Source of the DNA: Phaseolus vulgaris
Taxonomy: Eukaryota > Streptophyta > Magnoliopsida > Fabales > Fabaceae
Length of the DNA: 64,000 nt
Assembly (NCBI RefSeq): GCF_000499845.2
Contig: NC_023753.2
Location: 11,821,181 to 11,885,180, forward strand
Direction: 5' to 3'
Of this stretch, positions 60,854 through 64,000 are shown one piece after another (the first letter of the stretch is position 1; every line of letters begins with the position of its first letter). Under the pieces are notes generated by a model that had not been told where the DNA came from, ran no database searches, and was given only the letters and a program-made list of their open reading frames with translations. Position numbers and translations under genes: made by a program.

Positions 60854-61485
60854 TGTTGGAGATCTCTCATCGACTAGAGATTAGAGCCTTTTATTGTATA
60901 TAAATGGGTGCAGACCTCAACCCTATGAGCCGGTTTTATGGGGTTGAGTTAGGCTTAAAGTCCACTTCGTAATATGGTATCAGAGTCATTTCGAGCCTAT
61001 CCTAGCGAGTATTTGTGTTGGGCCTATCGTGCGTGGGTGCAAACCTCACCCCATTGAGCCGGTTTTATGGGGTTGAGTTAGGCTTAAAGTCCACTTCGTA
61101 ATATGGTATCAGAGCCATGTCGAGCCTATCCTAGCGAGTATTTGTGTTGGGCCTATGCCACCCGCTATCGGACCACCCATAATATATAGTCCCACGCACG
61201 AGCTTCTATCTATCACTCTCGACGTGAGGGGGGTGTGTTTAAGATCCCACATCGACTAGAGATAAGGACATTTCATAATATATAAATGGGTGCAGACCTC
61301 AACCTTATGAGCAGGTTTTATGGGGTTGAGTTAGGCTTAAAGTCCACTTCGTAATATGGTATCAGAGCCATTTCGAGCCTATCTTAGCGAGTATTTGTGT
61401 TGGGCCTATCGTGCGTGGGTGCAAACCTCACCCCATTGAACCGGTTTTATGGGGTTGAGTTAGGCTTAAAGTCCACTTCGTAATA
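60854..61485 (+). mobile_element. TRIM (terminal-repeat retrotransposon in miniature) with composite LTRs
   Basis: Two 250-bp direct repeats (60854-61103 and 61236-61485) begin TGTT and end CTTCGTAATA. They enclose a 132-bp interior that starts with the perfect primer-binding site TGGTATCAGAGCC at 61104 and ends with the purine tract GTGAGGGGGGTG. The 5-bp duplication ATATT lies at 60849-60853 and 61486-61490. No coding capacity. Each LTR contains an internal duplication: its last 73 bp repeat the end of its first 121 bp, separated by a second primer-binding-site-like TGGTATCAGAG (60975 and 61357) and leader sequence. Confidence 0.93.
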
Positions 61486-61490
61486 ATATT

Positions 61491-62469
61491 GACAATTTTG
61501 TTTTCAATATGGACAATTTTTTTGTTGATATTTAACTTAACATTTCTTTTATACATTTAACTCAACTTGTTTTGTTGACGTAATTTAATGTTAATTTATA
61601 TTAGTTAGAGTTGTTTTCGAGTAATGTGGATTAGGATGAAGTTAGGATTATTTTTTGAGAAATGTTAATTAAAATTTTATTGACCAACGTTGATGTACTA
61701 TTTTTTAAGTTTATGCTAACCATATACTTTTAGTGATGTTAACGAAACTTTTTTTCAATCAATATAAGTGAAAAAAATTTAATCGATCTCGATAGAGATT
61801 GTTTTACTATCGACATTGTTAAGATTATTTATCCAGTCACGTAGGTTAAAATTATTTCATAACTTTTTTTTATTAATGTTAGTAGATAAACCACTACAAC
61901 AAAATTATTAATGCTAAATTTTAATTTATATATAAAAAATTACTTACAAGTTTATATCTGTATGTAAATACATAGTATTTACAGAATTTCAAATAAATTT
62001 AAATTAATTACCTAATTATTAAATTCATGCAAAATGTTAACAGCATGAAGTAGAAATACTTTTGAATTCTGTATGTAGGTATTTGTAATTTTATCCATAG
62101 ATAATGTAAATGATTATGTACACAATGATATTAAGTATATACTTAGTAAAATATTTCATTAAGAAAATAATAAAATAAAAAGTTAATTATTGTGTCTTGT
62201 GTTGAGTTCCCTTCTTTCTTGTTCGTCCTTAACTGTTATTTTTTTTTTCACATTAACCTTGTTCTTTTTCGTCCCCAACATCATGCCTTAATCTTCATTC
62301 CTTCTTCATGCCACTTCCATTTGTTTTTGTTTCCTTATTCTCGTAGAAGTTTTGAGATTATTTTCTTTGTTCTCAAATCCTTTACCTTTGTTGTAATTAC
62401 AGTTTGTAGCATTTTCTATTCAGTAAATTTAACCCTAGATTTGAAAACACTCAAATTTGAAAATCCTAG
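61491..62469. other. Intergenic, nothing firmly recognised
   Basis: AT-rich. A CACTACAACAAAA sequence at 61892 looks like a CACTA left end, but no matching right end was found within reach. Confidence 0.45.
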
Positions 62470-62605
62470 GTTCGTTTCTCCCTACCCTACTACCACTGTC
62501 ACATTGTGTTCCCATGATGTTGCTAAGTCCCTTGTCGGAACAATTGTTTACATCGTGAGCAATTCCAATAATGAGTTTGTTCTTATCCCAGAGGCTGACT
62601 AAGCA
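62470..62605 (+). pseudogene. Fragment resembling a TIC22 exon
   Basis: In one frame this reads 'DVAKSLVGTIVYIVSNSNNEFVLIPEAD' and then a stop. This resembles the conserved 'LAGT.VYTVSNSNNEFVL.SD' segment of the chloroplast import protein TIC22, an intermembrane-space component of the TOC-TIC import machinery. The surrounding reading (FSYSVNLTLDLK upstream, nothing after the stop) does not continue the protein, so this is at most a gene fragment. The match is from memory of the family and covers only about 28 residues. Confidence 0.4.
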
Positions 62606-64000
62606 TGTCCACTGAATTGCTATGCTTTCTTCCAATTTCCCTTATTTTCTTCCTTTAATTGTATTCTCCTAATTTGTTGCTCACTGTTTTTGGTTCGATT
62701 GAAGAACAGACAACATCTAAGCAAGGCTAAGGTTGTTTCAATTACTCTCAACCATGTGCTTTTCAATTTCTCAGTTGTCTCATTGTAATGCCCCTTTTCT
62801 AACACGACAGAAGCATCTTAATATGGATTTCTTAACTATGCTCTGCCCTTTAGTTAATGTTGTTTGGATTCATACGAGTTTATGTGTTTCTATTACTACT
62901 GTTACTTTATATTTATAATGTTGCATTGTGTTGTCAAAATTAATATAAATTGACAATAATAGGTATCAGTATTTTTCCAATATTATAAGAAAGGTGGTTG
63001 CCGCATAAATTACATTAAATTCTTGAGTTTGTACTTATCATAACAAATTAAATTTTTATTTTCTATTTAAAATTAAGAGAAAATATTTTGTATAAGAATT
63101 TGGACTTTTTAAATGTCTCGTTATTTTATTTTATTTATTTTTTATGAAAAAAAGAGAGTATTTTTCCAATATAAAATCTCTATCTATTAATGACTAATTG
63201 ACATATTCATGTTCATTTATTTGGTTAAAAGTTATAGTAATTAATTTTTTTTGTATTTTTTTATTTATAATAATTGAAACAATTTATCCAAATAAAAAAT
63301 TAAAATTAAATAATGAGATACTTTATCAACTAAACTATTTAAAAAATCTATACCCAAATACGATTAAGCTATATACAAATACTAATTAGCTCGAAAAATG
63401 ATTTATGAACTATTGTTGACGAAATAAAAACGAGTGGATTGGATTTGAAGTTGAATAATGGTACTAAAAATAAAATGTAATTAATAATGAAATGGTAAAA
63501 GGAATTATTCTGAGGTTATTTTGAATTTTTTTACTTGATACATGTTTTTTTGACATTTTCGATCATTCCATAAATAATATTTTTTAAATACATTCAAGAA
63601 TTGTATTTATGAAGCAGTCGCCCCAAAATCTACAATGGGATTTATATCCATTCCTTACAAACGAAATGATAAAATTGTAATTCTGGCTAATCTTAAAACC
63701 TCAATATCCAACTCAAGAAAACATTACAATTTATAATTAAATTATGATTATGTTTAAGTTTAAGTTTAAGTTATTTTTTCCATAAAAATTTTAGAAGTAA
63801 AAGATTCATATAAGTTAAAATTAGTTTATTTACAACTTAAAAGTAAAGTTTTAAAAATTATATACTATTTTTTGTTACAAATGTACAAGTTTAAGGTTTA
63901 GGGTTACTAATTATAGTTTTTGAAAAAATAACTATTTTTTTTCTTAAATTTTTTTATGAAAAGTTATGGATATGTGATAATTGATTATTTGAAAACGTTT
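62606..64000. other. Intergenic, nothing recognised
   Basis: AT-rich sequence on both strands without a readable domain, LTR end or terminal repeat. Confidence 0.5.

Noticed and set aside
60975..60990. tRNA-like sequence at the TRIM (TGGTATCAGAG)
   Set aside because: It is the complement of the initiator tRNA 3' end, a primer-binding site, and no tRNA cloverleaf surrounds it.
61892..61904. Left end of another CACTA element (CACTACAACAAAA)
   Set aside because: No matching TAGTG end with the same flanking triplet was found downstream, so it may be chance or a truncated copy.

Overview
This window is nuclear DNA of a flowering plant, very probably a papilionoid legume. The signs are AT-rich sequence, U2-type GT-AG introns, plant-only families (WIP zinc-finger protein, plant mobile domain, TNP2/En-Spm CACTA transposases, Ty1/copia and Ty3/gypsy retroelements, LINEs, a TRIM) and long stretches without genes. 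The legume call rests on the general look of the retroelements and is an inference. Only one gene looks like an intact host gene: a two-exon C2H2 zinc-finger factor of the WIP family on the minus strand at 22598..21222. Nearly everything else that can be identified is transposable-element sequence at different stages of decay. I saw no CRISPR array, rRNA or tRNA gene.

Layout. 1-2138: 3' half of a dead LINE. 2232-18105: a Ty1/copia element with recognisable LTRs, primer-binding site and purine tract, split by a CACTA transposon (5625-15926, TSD TGA). That CACTA element is itself split by two solo LTRs (6480-7673, TSD ATAAG; 9643-11230, TSD ACCAT), giving three layers of nesting. 18106-18510: decayed TRIM sequence. 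21222-22598: the WIP gene. 23153-23534: small CACTA element (TSD CTT). 23535-27660: remains of a Sirevirus-like copia element. 29150-31335: plant-mobile-domain (MAIN-like) pseudogene split by a small CACTA element. 34127-35152: CACTA element (TSD TCA). 36173-37094: CACTA-type MITE carrying a hAT-type MITE. 37970-38788: second LINE tail. 40780-41590: copia scraps. 41590-44250: minus-strand gypsy gag pseudogene split by a CACTA element (41748-43555). 48448-56354: second copy of the large CACTA family, minus strand, almost intact (TSD CTA). 56752-60321: complete-ended copia element lacking its reverse-transcriptase core (TSD ACACG). 60854-61485: a TRIM (TSD ATATT) with an unusual composite LTR. 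62470-62605: an exon-like fragment resembling TIC22.

How the parts work together. The large CACTA family encodes a TNP2-type transposase and, in a second multi-exon gene, a charged linker joined to a Ulp1-like (C48) cysteine protease. Its ends carry many palindromic copies of a motif built on AAATGCGG/CCGCATTT, presumably the binding sites of its own DNA-binding protein. The minus-strand copy has one visible lesion in the transposase and two in the protease gene. The plus-strand copy has many. The most unusual structures are the 74-bp near-perfect hairpin in one end of the minus-strand CACTA copy, the 49-bp palindrome there that mimics a whole CACTA element (CACTA...TAGTG), and the TRIM whose 250-bp LTRs contain a second primer-binding-site-like sequence.
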